A stretch of DNA of 64,000 nt from Alcaligenaceae bacterium SAGV5. Lineage in GTDB: Bacteria > Pseudomonadota > Gammaproteobacteria > Burkholderiales > Burkholderiaceae_B. This document shows positions 17,997 through 28,864 of this stretch, piece by piece (within the stretch, counting starts at the first letter, position 1; each line of letters starts with the position of its first letter). The stretch lies in contig SPDP01000001.1 of assembly GCA_009360345.1 (NCBI GenBank), positions 2,356,001 through 2,420,000 of the forward strand, written 5' to 3'. The notes beneath the pieces are model-generated. The model saw only the letters and a list, made by a program, of their open reading frames with translations. It was not told the DNA's origin and made no database searches. Made by a program: the position numbers and the translations under genes.

Positions 17997-18717
17997 CCGC
18001 GCTGGAGAAAGCCCCGATCAAACGGTAGCTGTGGCCCGGATGGTAGAGCCGTGCCACCGAGGCCACCCTGCCCTGCGACTCCGTGCGGCGCGAGACGCGC
18101 AGCAAGGCCGCGCCGTCGGCCACGCCCAGCAGCCGGGCCACGGCCGGCTCGGCATTGACGGCCTCGATCACCTGTTCGGCCGCCGTGAGAGGCGCGCGCG
18201 CAAACAGGTAGCTCGATGCGGTATGGCTGTCCAGGTCCAGGCCCAGGAAATCCGGAATCACTTCTGGATTGATGAAACGCTCTTCGAACTGGATGGGCAC
18301 GCCGTTCTCGAAGTGCAGGACCTCGCAATAAAACACGTCGGACTGGCGCCCCAGGCCCATCGCATCCGCGATGGCGGCGCTTGCGCGCAGCTTTTGCCTG
18401 GACAGCACCTTGCTGCTGTGGCGATGGCCGCGCTCCACGATTTCCTGATGCACGTCCTTGACCATCAGGACATTGGAGATTGAGTTGAGGTCCGCCACGT
18501 AGGATCCGGAGCCGTGGCGGCGCTCGATAAGGCCTTCCGCCTGCAATTCCTGCAATGCCCGCCGCACGGTCAGGCGCGCGCACCCGAACTGGCTTTCGAG
18601 CGCGCGCTCGGAAGGCAGCCTGACCCCGGGTTTCCAGCCGCCGCGTTCGATCATTGCGCGGATCTCGGCCTTCACCTCGGAATAGCCGGTCTTCTGACCG
18701 GAGGCATTCAGCGACAT
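17992..18717 (-). CDS. hutC: HutC-type GntR repressor of the histidine-utilisation operon
   Basis: A 241-residue GntR/HutC protein. The N-terminal winged helix (about residues 10-75) has GVRLPSERALESQFGCARLT and LIERRHGSGSYV. The UTRA effector domain follows, with FCEV-like FYCEVLHFENGVPIQFEER and the hallmark IEAVNAEPAVARLLGV. HutC proteins bind urocanate. GGGAGAG six bases before the ATG at 18717 fixes the start over a longer frame beginning at 18906. It is divergent from the operon it should repress. Its stop codon lies in repeat A. Confidence 0.9.
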   Translation of the reverse strand: MSLNASGQKTGYSEVKAEIRAMIERGGWKPGVRLPSERALESQFGCARLTVRRALQELQAEGLIERRHGSGSYVADLNSISNVLMVKDVHQEIVERGHRHSSKVLSRQKLRASAAIADAMGLGRQSDVFYCEVLHFENGVPIQFEERFINPEVIPDFLGLDLDSHTASSYLFARAPLTAAEQVIEAVNAEPAVARLLGVADGAALLRVSRRTESQGRVASVARLYHPGHSYRLIGAFSSAA

Positions 18718-18905
18718 TAGTCTCTCCCACAAAGCGCGCATTCCACATTCAAGCGACAGCCATGTTGCCACAACTGCGCAACCTGCCATCCCCGGCCCCA
18801 TACCCAGGGAAACGCGAGCGCGGAACCGCCGCCAACACCCGGCGCATGGTACCGGTCCCTGCCCGGCCCCTGGGTTAACCCCTGGAAATTGCCGTGCAAA
18901 GCACA

Positions 18906-18946
18906 TTGACTCCCGTTGCCGCTCTCGCGTAAATTGGTATACACCA
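18906..18946 (+). promoter_or_regulatory. Putative hut operon promoter and HutC operator
   Basis: TTGACT (18906-18911), an 18-base spacer and TAAATT (18930-18935) form a possible sigma-70 promoter. Directly overlapping its downstream edge is TGGTATACACCA (18935-18946), whose TGGT/ACCA arms and central TATAC resemble HutC/GntR operators. It lies 32 bases before the first gene of the operon, so a bound repressor would block initiation. Upstream, 18718-18905 holds no gene that I can see. Inferred from sequence only. Confidence 0.5.
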
Positions 18947-18977
18947 CTTCATCAATCGCAAGCCGGAGCACAAGCAC

Positions 18978-19979
18978 ATGAAGTCGATCTCGATGACCTA
19001 CCTGAACGGCCCCGACGTGGAACGCATCGCGTTGACCGACGAGGAAATCCTTGCCGCGGTCGAGGGCGGCCTGCGCGCGCAGGGCAACGGACAGACGGTG
19101 ATCGAACCGCGCATGCACCTGATGCCCGACCCCGCCTTCAATGGGCACTTCAATGTGCTGCGCGGCTATGTCGCGCCGCTGAACCTGGCCGGCGTGAAGA
19201 TCGTGGGCGACTTCGTGGACAACTACAAGCAGGGCCTGCCATCGGAGATGGCAATGCTGAACCTGTTCGACCCGCGCACCGGCATTCCCGTCGCCGTGGT
19301 CGACGCGACCTTCATCACCGATGCGCGCACCGGTGCCGTGACCGCGCTGGGCGCCAAGCACCTTGCGCGCAAGAACAGCAAGATCCTCGGCCACGTCGGC
19401 GCGCGCGGCACGTCCTACTGGAACGTTCGCCTGCTCGATCGCCTGTTCGACTTCGACGAGATCCGGGTCCACTCGCGTCGCCCCGAAAGCCGCAACGCGT
19501 TCGCCGCCCGCCTGGAGAAAGACCTGGGCAAGAAGATCACCGTGACCGAGGACTGGCAGTCCTGCGTCGAAGGCGCCGACATCGTGGTCGAGGCCTCTCG
19601 CCTGGATGCCCCCCGACCGCTGCTCAAGACCGAGTGGATCAAGAAGGGCGCCTTCGTCGTCCCCTACGGCACCATGAGCGCGGTCGAGCTTTCGCTGACC
19701 GACATCATGGACAAACTGGTGGTCGACGACTGGGGCCAGTGCAAGGGCGGCATCCTGGGTTCGCTGCGCCGCCACGTGGAAACCGGCCGCTTGTCCGAAC
19801 AGACGCTGCACGCCGAACTCGGGCAGATCGTCGCCGGCAGGAAGCCCGGGCGCCAATCCGACGACGAGACCAACCTGTTCTGGCATCGCGGCCTGTCGCT
19901 GTCGGACATTGCCCTCGGCGACGCCCTGCTCAAGAAGGGCGAGGCGATGGGTATCGGCCAGAAGCTGGTGTACGCGTGA
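18978..19979 (+). CDS. Ornithine cyclodeaminase/mu-crystallin family protein
   Basis: A 333-residue NAD-binding protein of the OCD family. The signature VDATFITDARTGAVTALGAKHLAR (split here: VDATFITDARTG, then AVTALGAKHLAR) lies near residues 110-133, followed by the nucleotide-binding strand SKILGHVGARGTSYW. Family members deaminate and cyclise ornithine or lysine, or act as imine reductases or amino-acid dehydrogenases. GGAG precedes the ATG. It is first in the HutC-controlled operon and overlaps the next gene (GTGA). Its substrate here is unknown; an imidazole or amino-acid step is possible. Confidence 0.82.
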   Translation: MKSISMTYLNGPDVERIALTDEEILAAVEGGLRAQGNGQTVIEPRMHLMPDPAFNGHFNVLRGYVAPLNLAGVKIVGDFVDNYKQGLPSEMAMLNLFDPRTGIPVAVVDATFITDARTGAVTALGAKHLARKNSKILGHVGARGTSYWNVRLLDRLFDFDEIRVHSRRPESRNAFAARLEKDLGKKITVTEDWQSCVEGADIVVEASRLDAPRPLLKTEWIKKGAFVVPYGTMSAVELSLTDIMDKLVVDDWGQCKGGILGSLRRHVETGRLSEQTLHAELGQIVAGRKPGRQSDDETNLFWHRGLSLSDIALGDALLKKGEAMGIGQKLVYA

Positions 19980-20797
19980 TCTGCAACGCGCGCATGTATG
20001 CGCTGACACCGGCCATCACCGACGCCTGGCGCACCCTTTTGCTGCGTGTCGGCCAGCGCGCGAGCCTCGCGTGGGACTACGAGCCGCACGCGGCTCCCGC
20101 CCCCATGCGCAGCCTCTGGGACCGCGGCGACAACGCATGTGTGTTCATGTGCGGGCTGCCCTTCATCACCGGAACGCCGCGCCCCATCCTGCTGGCGGCC
20201 CCCGTTCCCTCGGCGCCGCGTTATGAAGGCCGGCCGATCTACTTCACGGAATTCATCGCGCGCGCCGACGGCGCGATGACGGATCTCGCCTCGGTCCCCG
20301 CGGGCACGCGCCTGGCGCACATGCTGCCCGAAAGCAACTCGGGCTACAACGCACCGCGCCATCACCTGCTCACCCTGCGAGGCGCGACCGGCGTATCGCC
20401 CTTCATCCGCGCCGGACAACCCACGCCCACGCCAATGGCCGTGATCCAGGCGGTTGCCGAAGGCCGGGCCGAACTCGGCGTGGTCGACAGCTATGTCCTC
20501 GATCTGTTGCGCCGGCACGCGCCACAGATCATGGCGCCGCTGCGCACCGTCGCCACCACCGTCGCTTCACCGATTCCGGTACTGGTCGCATCGCCGGGCA
20601 GCTCCGAAGACGAGGCCGCTCGTGCGCGCACGGCGCTGCTGTCGGCGCACGAGGACGAGGTCTGCCGCGCCGCCATGCAGCAGCTGCAATTGGCGCGCTT
20701 CGCCCAGGTGCGGGCGTCCGACTACAGCGTGCTCGCCGAACGCCAGGCCGAGTCCGAACGGCGCGGCTTCTCCCTCACAGAAGAGACGGCCCGATGA
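19976..20797 (+). CDS. PhnD-like substrate-binding-fold protein without signal peptide
   Basis: A 273-residue protein resembling the PhnD/phosphonate-binding superfamily (YALTPAITDAW, FCGL-like FMCGLPFITG, MLPESNSGYNAPRHHL, ELGVVDSYVLDLLRRH). It starts at GTG 19976, overlapping the OCD stop; an ATG six codons on is the alternative. No signal peptide is present with either start, so the protein should stay in the cytoplasm, unlike transport receptors. It overlaps the CoA-transferase gene by ATGA. It may be a ligand sensor or an enzyme accessory; no function is assigned. Confidence 0.65.
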   Translation: MICNARMYALTPAITDAWRTLLLRVGQRASLAWDYEPHAAPAPMRSLWDRGDNACVFMCGLPFITGTPRPILLAAPVPSAPRYEGRPIYFTEFIARADGAMTDLASVPAGTRLAHMLPESNSGYNAPRHHLLTLRGATGVSPFIRAGQPTPTPMAVIQAVAEGRAELGVVDSYVLDLLRRHAPQIMAPLRTVATTVASPIPVLVASPGSSEDEAARARTALLSAHEDEVCRAAMQQLQLARFAQVRASDYSVLAERQAESERRGFSLTEETAR

Positions 20798-21993
20798 ACA
20801 CGCCGACGCACGACGATCCGCCGCTGGCCGGGCTGAAAGTACTGGACTTCACGCGCGTGCTGGCCGGTCCCTTCTGCACGGCCATGTTTGCCGACGCCGG
20901 CGCGCAAGTGCTCAAGGTCGAGCCTTTCGACGGCGACGACTATCGCCACATGGGCTTCCAGGTCCAAGGCCGCAGCACCAACTTCGCGTTCGTGAACCGT
21001 GGCAAGCACAGCTTGCGCATGAATCTCAAGAGTCCGTCGGCCGCACGCATCATCGACCGTCTCGCGCGGTGGGCCGACGTGGTGGTCGAGAACTTCAAGC
21101 CGGGCGTGGCCGATCGGCTGGGCATCGGCTATGAACGGCTCTCGGCCCTGAACCCGGGCCTGATCTACTGCAGCATCTCGGGCTTTGGCCAGCAGGGTAC
21201 ATGGGCCGACCGGCCCGCCTACGACACCATCATCCAGGCTTTGAGCGGGTTGATGGCGGCCAACGGCCATCCCGACGGACCGCCCACCGTGGTCGGGGAG
21301 TCGCTGGCCGACGTCTCGGCCGGCATGTTCGGCGCGTGGGGGATCATGGCCGCGCTGTGGCAACGCAGCCAGACGGGCCGCGGGCGCCATCTGGACATCG
21401 CGATGTATGACTGCCTGGTCAGCATGATGCCCACGCTTGTCTCACGCGTGGTGGCCGGCGGCGCGGAATGCGTGCGAGTGGGCAACCGCCACCTGAACTC
21501 CGCCCCCTTCGGCGCCTTTCGCGCGGTCGACGGCATGTACGTCCTGGCGGTGGCGAACCAGAAGCTGTTCCAGCAGTTGGCCGACGCGATGGGCCAGCCC
21601 GCCCTCGGACGGGACGCGCGCTTCGCGAGCAATGCACTGCGCAAGAAGAACGAAGCGGCGCTGGCCGAGACCATCGAACGCTGGTCCGGCGCGATGACCG
21701 TCGAGCAGGCCGTTGCCGCGCTGCAGGCGCACGACGTGCCGGCCGCGCCGGTGCTGGATGTCCGCCAATCGGTCGCCACGCCCTATGCGACGGAGCGCGG
21801 CCTCGTCCGCACGCATGAGCTCGACGGCGGCGGCACGGCCTGCCACGTCGAACAACCCGTACGTTTTGGCAACCTGCCGCGACGCGGCACCGCCCCCGCC
21901 CCCGAGCTGGGCATCCATACCCAGGCCATCCTGCGGGAACTCGGCTTTGCCGAGCAGGACATCCTGGTCTTCAGGAACGAGGGACTGATCTGA
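20794..21993 (+). CDS. CaiB/BaiF-family (class III) CoA-transferase
   Basis: A 399-residue class III CoA-transferase. Family marks are LAGLKVLDFTRVLAGPFCT, VVVENFKPGVADRLGIGYE, CSISGFGQQG and GRGRHLDIAMYD. The likely catalytic Asp is Asp173 in ESLADVSAG, matching the nucleophile near position 169 in formyl-CoA transferase and CaiB. These enzymes move CoA between carboxylic acids. It overlaps both neighbours (ATGA, TGATG) and is paired with an acyl-CoA dehydrogenase, like CaiB with CaiA. The substrate is inferred to be a carboxylate feeding urocanate. Confidence 0.88.
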   Translation: MNTPTHDDPPLAGLKVLDFTRVLAGPFCTAMFADAGAQVLKVEPFDGDDYRHMGFQVQGRSTNFAFVNRGKHSLRMNLKSPSAARIIDRLARWADVVVENFKPGVADRLGIGYERLSALNPGLIYCSISGFGQQGTWADRPAYDTIIQALSGLMAANGHPDGPPTVVGESLADVSAGMFGAWGIMAALWQRSQTGRGRHLDIAMYDCLVSMMPTLVSRVVAGGAECVRVGNRHLNSAPFGAFRAVDGMYVLAVANQKLFQQLADAMGQPALGRDARFASNALRKKNEAALAETIERWSGAMTVEQAVAALQAHDVPAAPVLDVRQSVATPYATERGLVRTHELDGGGTACHVEQPVRFGNLPRRGTAPAPELGIHTQAILRELGFAEQDILVFRNEGLI

Positions 21994-23174
21994 TGAGCGC
22001 AGCCACGCAACATGTCGACGACGAGAGCTTCGACGCCCTGATGGAACAGGTCGCGCGCTTCGTGCGCGAGCGCCTCGTTCCGATGGAGCAGCGCGTCGAG
22101 GAAGAGGACGCGGTGCCGCAGGACATCGTGGACGATATGAAGGCCATGGGCTTCTTCGGCCTGTCGATCTCGCCCGAGTACGGCGGCGCCGGCCTCACCG
22201 CCGAGCAGCAGGCACGCTTCCAGATGGCGATCAGCACCTCGTCGCCGGCCTTCCGCTACATCTACAGTTCCAACCTGGGCATCGGCTCGCGCGCCATCGC
22301 CCTGGACGGCACGCCAGAGCAGAAAAGCGAATTCCTGCCACGCCTGGCAACGGGCGAGCTGGTGGGCTGCTTCGCGCTGACGGAGCCGGGCGCCGGCTCC
22401 GACGCGGGTGGGCTGACGACGCGTGCCACGCGTGATGGCGGCGACTACCTCATCAACGGCAGCAAGCGCTTCATCACCAATGCCACGCGCGCCGATCTCT
22501 TCACCGTCATGGCGCGCACCGACCCGGCCTCCACCGGCGCCGCGGGCGTCAGCGCCTTCCTCGTCGACCGGCACGCCCCCGGCGTCAGCGTCGGCAAGCC
22601 GGAGAAAAAGATGGGCCATCGCGGCTCCCAGGTGGCCGACGTCATCTTCGACAACGTACGCGTGCCCGCCGAACGGCTGGTCGGCGGCCAGGAAGGCCAG
22701 GGCTTCCGCTCCGCGATGCGTACGCTCGACCATGGCCGCATCAACATCGCCGCGATGGGCGTGGGCATGGCCGATCGCATGCTCGAGGAGGCGATTGCCT
22801 ATGCCGCGCAGCGGCGCCAGTTCGGCTCGGCCATCATCGACTTCCAGCTGATCCAGGCCATGCTGGCCGACTCGCAGGTCGACGTGCAGGCCGCGCGCGC
22901 CATGACGCTCGATGCCGCGCGCCGCATCGACGCGACGGGATCGGCCGTCAAGGAGGCCGCGGGCGCCAAGTATTTCTCGTCCGAGATGGTCTGCCGCGTG
23001 GCCGATCGCGCGGTGCAGATCTTCGGTGGCGCCGGCTACATCGCCGAGTACCCCATCGAGCGCATGTATCGCGACGCGCGCCTGCTGCGCATCTACGAAG
23101 GCACGAGCCAGATCCTGCAACTGCTGATCGCCAGGCAGATGGGCCGCGAGCGCGGCATCCGCTTCGGCCGCTGA
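21993..23174 (+). CDS. Acyl-CoA dehydrogenase
   Basis: A 393-residue FAD-dependent acyl-CoA dehydrogenase. Visible motifs are CFALTEPGAGSDAGGL (FAD and substrate contacts), NGSKRFITNATRADLF, and QIFGGAGYIAEYP with RIYEGTSQI, where Glu369 is the expected catalytic base. It introduces an alpha,beta double bond into an acyl-CoA and passes electrons to ETF. It is translationally coupled to the CoA-transferase and followed 42 bases later by hutU, so a 2,3-unsaturated CoA ester leading to urocanate is an attractive product (inference). Confidence 0.9.
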   Translation: MSAATQHVDDESFDALMEQVARFVRERLVPMEQRVEEEDAVPQDIVDDMKAMGFFGLSISPEYGGAGLTAEQQARFQMAISTSSPAFRYIYSSNLGIGSRAIALDGTPEQKSEFLPRLATGELVGCFALTEPGAGSDAGGLTTRATRDGGDYLINGSKRFITNATRADLFTVMARTDPASTGAAGVSAFLVDRHAPGVSVGKPEKKMGHRGSQVADVIFDNVRVPAERLVGGQEGQGFRSAMRTLDHGRINIAAMGVGMADRMLEEAIAYAAQRRQFGSAIIDFQLIQAMLADSQVDVQAARAMTLDAARRIDATGSAVKEAAGAKYFSSEMVCRVADRAVQIFGGAGYIAEYPIERMYRDARLLRIYEGTSQILQLLIARQMGRERGIRFGR

Positions 23175-23216
23175 GCGGCCCATCGCTCAGTTCCCGCACC
23201 AATCACGGAGACGACC

Positions 23217-24947
<1,731 letters not shown>

Positions 24948-24958
24948 GGGACACCGCC

Positions 24959-25876
24959 ATGGATCGCAATTCCCGTGTCGCGGCGATGCCCTTCTGGGAC
25001 CGCTACGAGCTGCCCACGGTGCTGCTCGGCCTGGTGCTGTATGCAAGCTGGGTAGCGCTGGTCTGGTATCACGCCTACATTCCGGGGTGGCTGCTGTTCT
25101 TGCTGGGCGGCTATGTCGTGCAGTGGCACTTCTCGCTGCAACACGAGAGCATCCATGCGATGCGCAACTGGCCCACGTGGCTGCGCAATGCCTTCGTCTG
25201 GCCGCCGCTGGGACTCTGGCTGCCCTACCCGCTCTACAACCGCAGCCACAGCACGCATCACGTCAATTTCCATCTCACCCATCCGCAGCGCGACACCGAA
25301 AGCTACTACCGGCTTGCCGGCGACTGGCAGCGCCTGGGCAGGATAAAGAAGGCGCTGCTGATGCTCAACCAGGCGCTGGCCTGCCGCCTTGTGTTCGGGC
25401 CTTTCGTGCGCCTTTACAAGCTGGTCAGGCGCGAAGCCGCCAGATTGCTCGCGGGGGACTTCTCCCACGTCGGACACTGGATCGTGCACGCGGTCTGCGT
25501 CGGCCTGCTGCTGTACTGGGTCACGCAGGTGGCGGGCATGCCGCTGTGGATGTACCTCGTATGCTTTGCGTGGCCAGGCATGTCGTGGGGCATGTTGCGC
25601 ACCTTCACCGAGCACCGCTGGGGCGATCGGCCGATGGAACGCACCGCCATCGTCGAATCCAACCACCTGATGGGCGTTCTCTTTCTCTACAACAACCTGC
25701 ACCTGGTCCACCACCAGCAGCCGACGCTGCCCTGGTATCGCATCCACGCGCGTTGGCAGCGCGACCGGGAAGCGCTGCTCGAGGACAACGATCATTTCTT
25801 CTACCCCGGCTATCTGGACATTGCCCGGCGTTTCCTGGTCACACCGGTGTTCCATCCCGGACACCCCAAGTGGTGA
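24959..25876 (+). CDS. Membrane di-iron fatty-acid-desaturase-like protein
   Basis: A 305-residue integral membrane protein with several hydrophobic spans (about 18-60, 173-210). The eight-histidine di-iron pattern is present: HESIH (62-66), HSTHH (97-101) and HLVHH (248-252). Such enzymes desaturate or hydroxylate acyl chains, but some act on small or amine-bearing substrates. It lies 11 bases after hutU and before a Bug gene, so it is part of the operon. A desaturase is not a known part of histidine breakdown; its role here is unknown. Confidence 0.82.
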   Translation: MDRNSRVAAMPFWDRYELPTVLLGLVLYASWVALVWYHAYIPGWLLFLLGGYVVQWHFSLQHESIHAMRNWPTWLRNAFVWPPLGLWLPYPLYNRSHSTHHVNFHLTHPQRDTESYYRLAGDWQRLGRIKKALLMLNQALACRLVFGPFVRLYKLVRREAARLLAGDFSHVGHWIVHAVCVGLLLYWVTQVAGMPLWMYLVCFAWPGMSWGMLRTFTEHRWGDRPMERTAIVESNHLMGVLFLYNNLHLVHHQQPTLPWYRIHARWQRDREALLEDNDHFFYPGYLDIARRFLVTPVFHPGHPKW

Positions 25877-25955
25877 ACGTGGCGACAGCCACCACCCCGC
25901 TCCCGTTCTTGCGTTGCTCTGCCCGGTCTCAACCTGAACTCTCCATGGAGTCACC

Positions 25956-26921
25956 ATGCGCCACGCTGCTCGACTGACCATTGCCCTGGCCGCCACGCTG
26001 GCCGCTACCGCGTCGTGGGCCGACGACTATCCATCGAAGATGCTTCGCATGGTCGTGCCCTACCCGCCCGGCGGCATCACGGACAAGATCGCACGCGAAG
26101 TATCCGAGGAACTGTCCAAACGACTGAAGCAGACCGTGGTGGTCGAGAACCGCGCCGGCGCGGCAGGCAACATCGGCTTCGACTATGCCGCGCGCCAGCC
26201 GGCCGACGGCTACACCCTGGTCCTGGCGCCCGCCTCCAATCTCACGGTGCAGCCAGCCTTGTTCAAACGTCTGAGCTACAACCTGGAGAAAGACTTCGCG
26301 CCCGTTTCCCTGCTCGTGAACACGCCGCAAGTGCTGCTCGTCCACCCCAGCCTGCCGGTCAACAGCGTCAAGGAACTGGTGGAGTACTCGAAGAAGAACC
26401 CTGGCAAGACCAACTTCGGCGTCACGCTTGGCGCCTACTCGCACCTGGCCGGTGAAATGCTGGCAACGCAGACCGGCGCCGACTTCAAGGCCGTGCCTTA
26501 CCAAGGCGTCGCGCCCGCGCTCAACGACCTGTTGGGCGGCACCACGCAGTTCGGCTTCAACGAAGTGACCACCGCCATTCCGCAGATCGCGGGCAACAAG
26601 ATCAAGCCCCTGGCCGTGGCCTACCGCTCGCGCGTCCCCTGGCTGCCGAACGTACCGACCATGGCCGAGGCCGGTTTTCCCAACTTCGAAGTGACCTCAT
26701 GGTACGCCGTCGTCACCCGGCAAGGCACACCCAGGCCCATCATCGACAGGCTTTCCAAGGAATTCCACGATATCGTGCAAAGTCCCGATTTCAAGAAACG
26801 CTATGACGACATGGGCGCCTTCGTGGTCGGCAGCACCCCCGAGGAATTGGACCAGCACATCAAATCCGAGACCGCCCGGTGGATTCCTGTCGTCAAGCAA
26901 GCGGGCATCGAACCGAACTGA
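25956..26921 (+). CDS. Bug-family periplasmic solute receptor in the hut operon
   Basis: A 321-residue Bug receptor. The signal peptide (LTIALAATLAATASWA) is followed by DDYPSKMLRMVVPYPPGG, VVENRAGAAGNIG and AVPYQGVAP. It lies 79 bases after the desaturase and 44 bases before hutD. It is the only uptake component in the operon; a HutT-type histidine permease is missing. It probably recognises the imidazole-type carboxylate that the operon breaks down (inferred from position). Confidence 0.88.
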   Translation: MRHAARLTIALAATLAATASWADDYPSKMLRMVVPYPPGGITDKIAREVSEELSKRLKQTVVVENRAGAAGNIGFDYAARQPADGYTLVLAPASNLTVQPALFKRLSYNLEKDFAPVSLLVNTPQVLLVHPSLPVNSVKELVEYSKKNPGKTNFGVTLGAYSHLAGEMLATQTGADFKAVPYQGVAPALNDLLGGTTQFGFNEVTTAIPQIAGNKIKPLAVAYRSRVPWLPNVPTMAEAGFPNFEVTSWYAVVTRQGTPRPIIDRLSKEFHDIVQSPDFKKRYDDMGAFVVGSTPEELDQHIKSETARWIPVVKQAGIEPN

Positions 26922-26965
26922 CGCCGGCAGCCCTTCGGACACCCGCCTGGATCAGGAACCCGACC

Positions 26966-27547
26966 ATGGCAAAGCATCGCTTTGACGTAGCTTGCGCGAA
27001 GCCGGCACCGTGGAAGAACGGCGCCGGCAGCACGCGCGAAATCGCGTGCTGGCCCCCCGGGGCGGGCTTCGATACCTTCGACTGGCGCGTGTCCATCGCC
27101 TCCATCGCGTCGAGCGGCCCCTTCTCGACCTTCGCGGGGGTGGACCGCATCATCACGCTGCTCGATGGAGACGGCGTGCGCTTGCAGGGGCCGGGCATCG
27201 ATCACCCGCTCGACACAGCCTTGCAGCCTTTTGCTTTCAACGGGGAACTTCCCATCGACTGCGCGCTGCTCGGTGGCGAGTCCAGCGATTTCAACGTCAT
27301 GAGCCGGCGCGGCCGCGTGCGTGCCGACCTGCGTGTTCTGCGCGGCGCGGCCGAGCTGGCCGTCGCGCCCGCCGGACTGTTGTTGGCCGTGCATGGGCAA
27401 TGGCGGGCCGACGGCGAAACGCTGGCTTCCTGGCAAGGCCTGTGGTGGAGCGGCGAGGATCACGCATGGTCGCTGCGCGGTACCGAGGCCGGCGCGGCAC
27501 TGCTGGCGGTGGCGTGGCACCCGGCGGAAGCCGGCGCAGCCGTATAG
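26966..27547 (+). CDS. hutD: HutD family protein
   Basis: A 193-residue HutD protein, a small cupin-like family found in hut operons and thought to tune flux or bind a pathway intermediate. Family marks are the N-terminal [33 protein letters not shown] and FNVMSRRG. It is in the operon between the Bug receptor and hutI and shows no signal peptide. The assignment rests on clear motif matches; its molecular role is not settled in the family. Confidence 0.9.
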   Translation: MAKHRFDVACAKPAPWKNGAGSTREIACWPPGAGFDTFDWRVSIASIASSGPFSTFAGVDRIITLLDGDGVRLQGPGIDHPLDTALQPFAFNGELPIDCALLGGESSDFNVMSRRGRVRADLRVLRGAAELAVAPAGLLLAVHGQWRADGETLASWQGLWWSGEDHAWSLRGTEAGAALLAVAWHPAEAGAAV

Positions 27548-27597
27548 TCAAACAGCCATCCGGCCGCACAACGTCCGGACGGACTCAAGGATGTCAG

Positions 27598-28812
27598 ATG
27601 CAAGCCTTCGACACGCTACCTTCCGCCGACGGCCTGTGGACGCAACTGCGCGCCATCGATGGCGCACCCTGCGCCCTGGTCGTGGCCAACGGCCGGATCC
27701 AATGGATAGGCCCCCCCGGCGCGGTGCCCGCCGAACATGCCGGCGCCCCGCGCCATGACGGTGCCGGCGCGCTCGTTACTCCGGGCCTCGTGGATTGCCA
27801 TACACACCTGGTCTACGGCGGCCAGCGCGCCAACGAATTCGCGATGCGCCTGGCCGGCGCGACCTACGAGGAAATCGCGCGGGCGGGGGGCGGCATCGCC
27901 TCCAGCGTCCGCGCGACGCGCGAGGCCGGCGAGGATGAACTCTTCGCCAGTGCCTCCCGGCGCCTGGAGCAGTTGTTGGCCGAGGGCGTGTGCGCCATCG
28001 AAATCAAGTCAGGCTATGGCCTGTCGCTCGAACAGGAACGCAAGCAACTGCGCGTGGCTCGACGGCTGGCGCAGGCATATGGCGTGACGGTACGGGCCAC
28101 CTTCCTTGGCGCGCACGCGCTGCCGCCCGAATACGCGGGCCGCAGCGGCGAGTACATCGACCTCGTCTGCAACGAGATGATGCCCGCGCTCCACGCCGAA
28201 GGACTCATCGACGCCGTCGATGCCTTCTGCGAGCGCATCGCCTTCACGCTCGAAGAAACCGAGCGCGTATTCAAGGCCGCGCGGTCGCTGGGCATTCCGG
28301 TCAAGCTGCATGCCGGGCAACTGTCGGACATGGGCGGCGCCGCGCTGGCCGCGCGTCATGGCGCGCTGTCGTGCGACCACATCGAACATCTCTCGCAGGC
28401 CGGCATCGATGCCATGAAGGCCTCCGGCACCGTGGCCGTGCTGCTGCCCGGCGCTTACTACACGCTGCGAGACACACATCTACCCCCGATCGAAGCGTTG
28501 CGTGCCGCCGGCGTGCCCATGGCCGTATCGACCGACCACAACCCCGGCACCTCGCCCGCGCTGAGCCTGCTGCTGATGGCCAACATGGCCTGCACCCTGT
28601 TCCGCCTGACGGTGCCCGAAGCCCTCGACGGCATCACCCGCCACGCCGCGCGCGCGCTGGGCCTGCAAGACACGCACGGCGTGCTGGCCGCGGGCCGGCC
28701 AGCCAATTTCGTACTCTGGAAACTGCGCGACGCGGCTGAACTGGCCTACTGGTTCGGCGGCCGGCCCCAATGCACCATCGTGCGCCAGGGCCGCGTGGCA
28801 CGCGGGAACTGA
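27598..28812 (+). CDS. hutI: Imidazolonepropionase
   Basis: A 404-residue amidohydrolase with the HutI signatures [21 protein letters not shown], split as [12 protein letters not shown] and [14 protein letters not shown], then [34 protein letters not shown] and [10 protein letters not shown]. The metal ligands are His of DCHTHL, His of KLHAGQ and Asp of STDHNPG. It opens 4-imidazolone-5-propionate to N-formimino-glutamate. Start at ATG 27598, 50 bases after hutD. Confidence 0.95.
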   Translation: MQAFDTLPSADGLWTQLRAIDGAPCALVVANGRIQWIGPPGAVPAEHAGAPRHDGAGALVTPGLVDCHTHLVYGGQRANEFAMRLAGATYEEIARAGGGIASSVRATREAGEDELFASASRRLEQLLAEGVCAIEIKSGYGLSLEQERKQLRVARRLAQAYGVTVRATFLGAHALPPEYAGRSGEYIDLVCNEMMPALHAEGLIDAVDAFCERIAFTLEETERVFKAARSLGIPVKLHAGQLSDMGGAALAARHGALSCDHIEHLSQAGIDAMKASGTVAVLLPGAYYTLRDTHLPPIEALRAAGVPMAVSTDHNPGTSPALSLLLMANMACTLFRLTVPEALDGITRHAARALGLQDTHGVLAAGRPANFVLWKLRDAAELAYWFGGRPQCTIVRQGRVARGN

Positions 28813-28864
28813 GCAACATGCCGTCCGGCTCCCGAACTCAACCGACTCATCGATCCCTTCGTCC

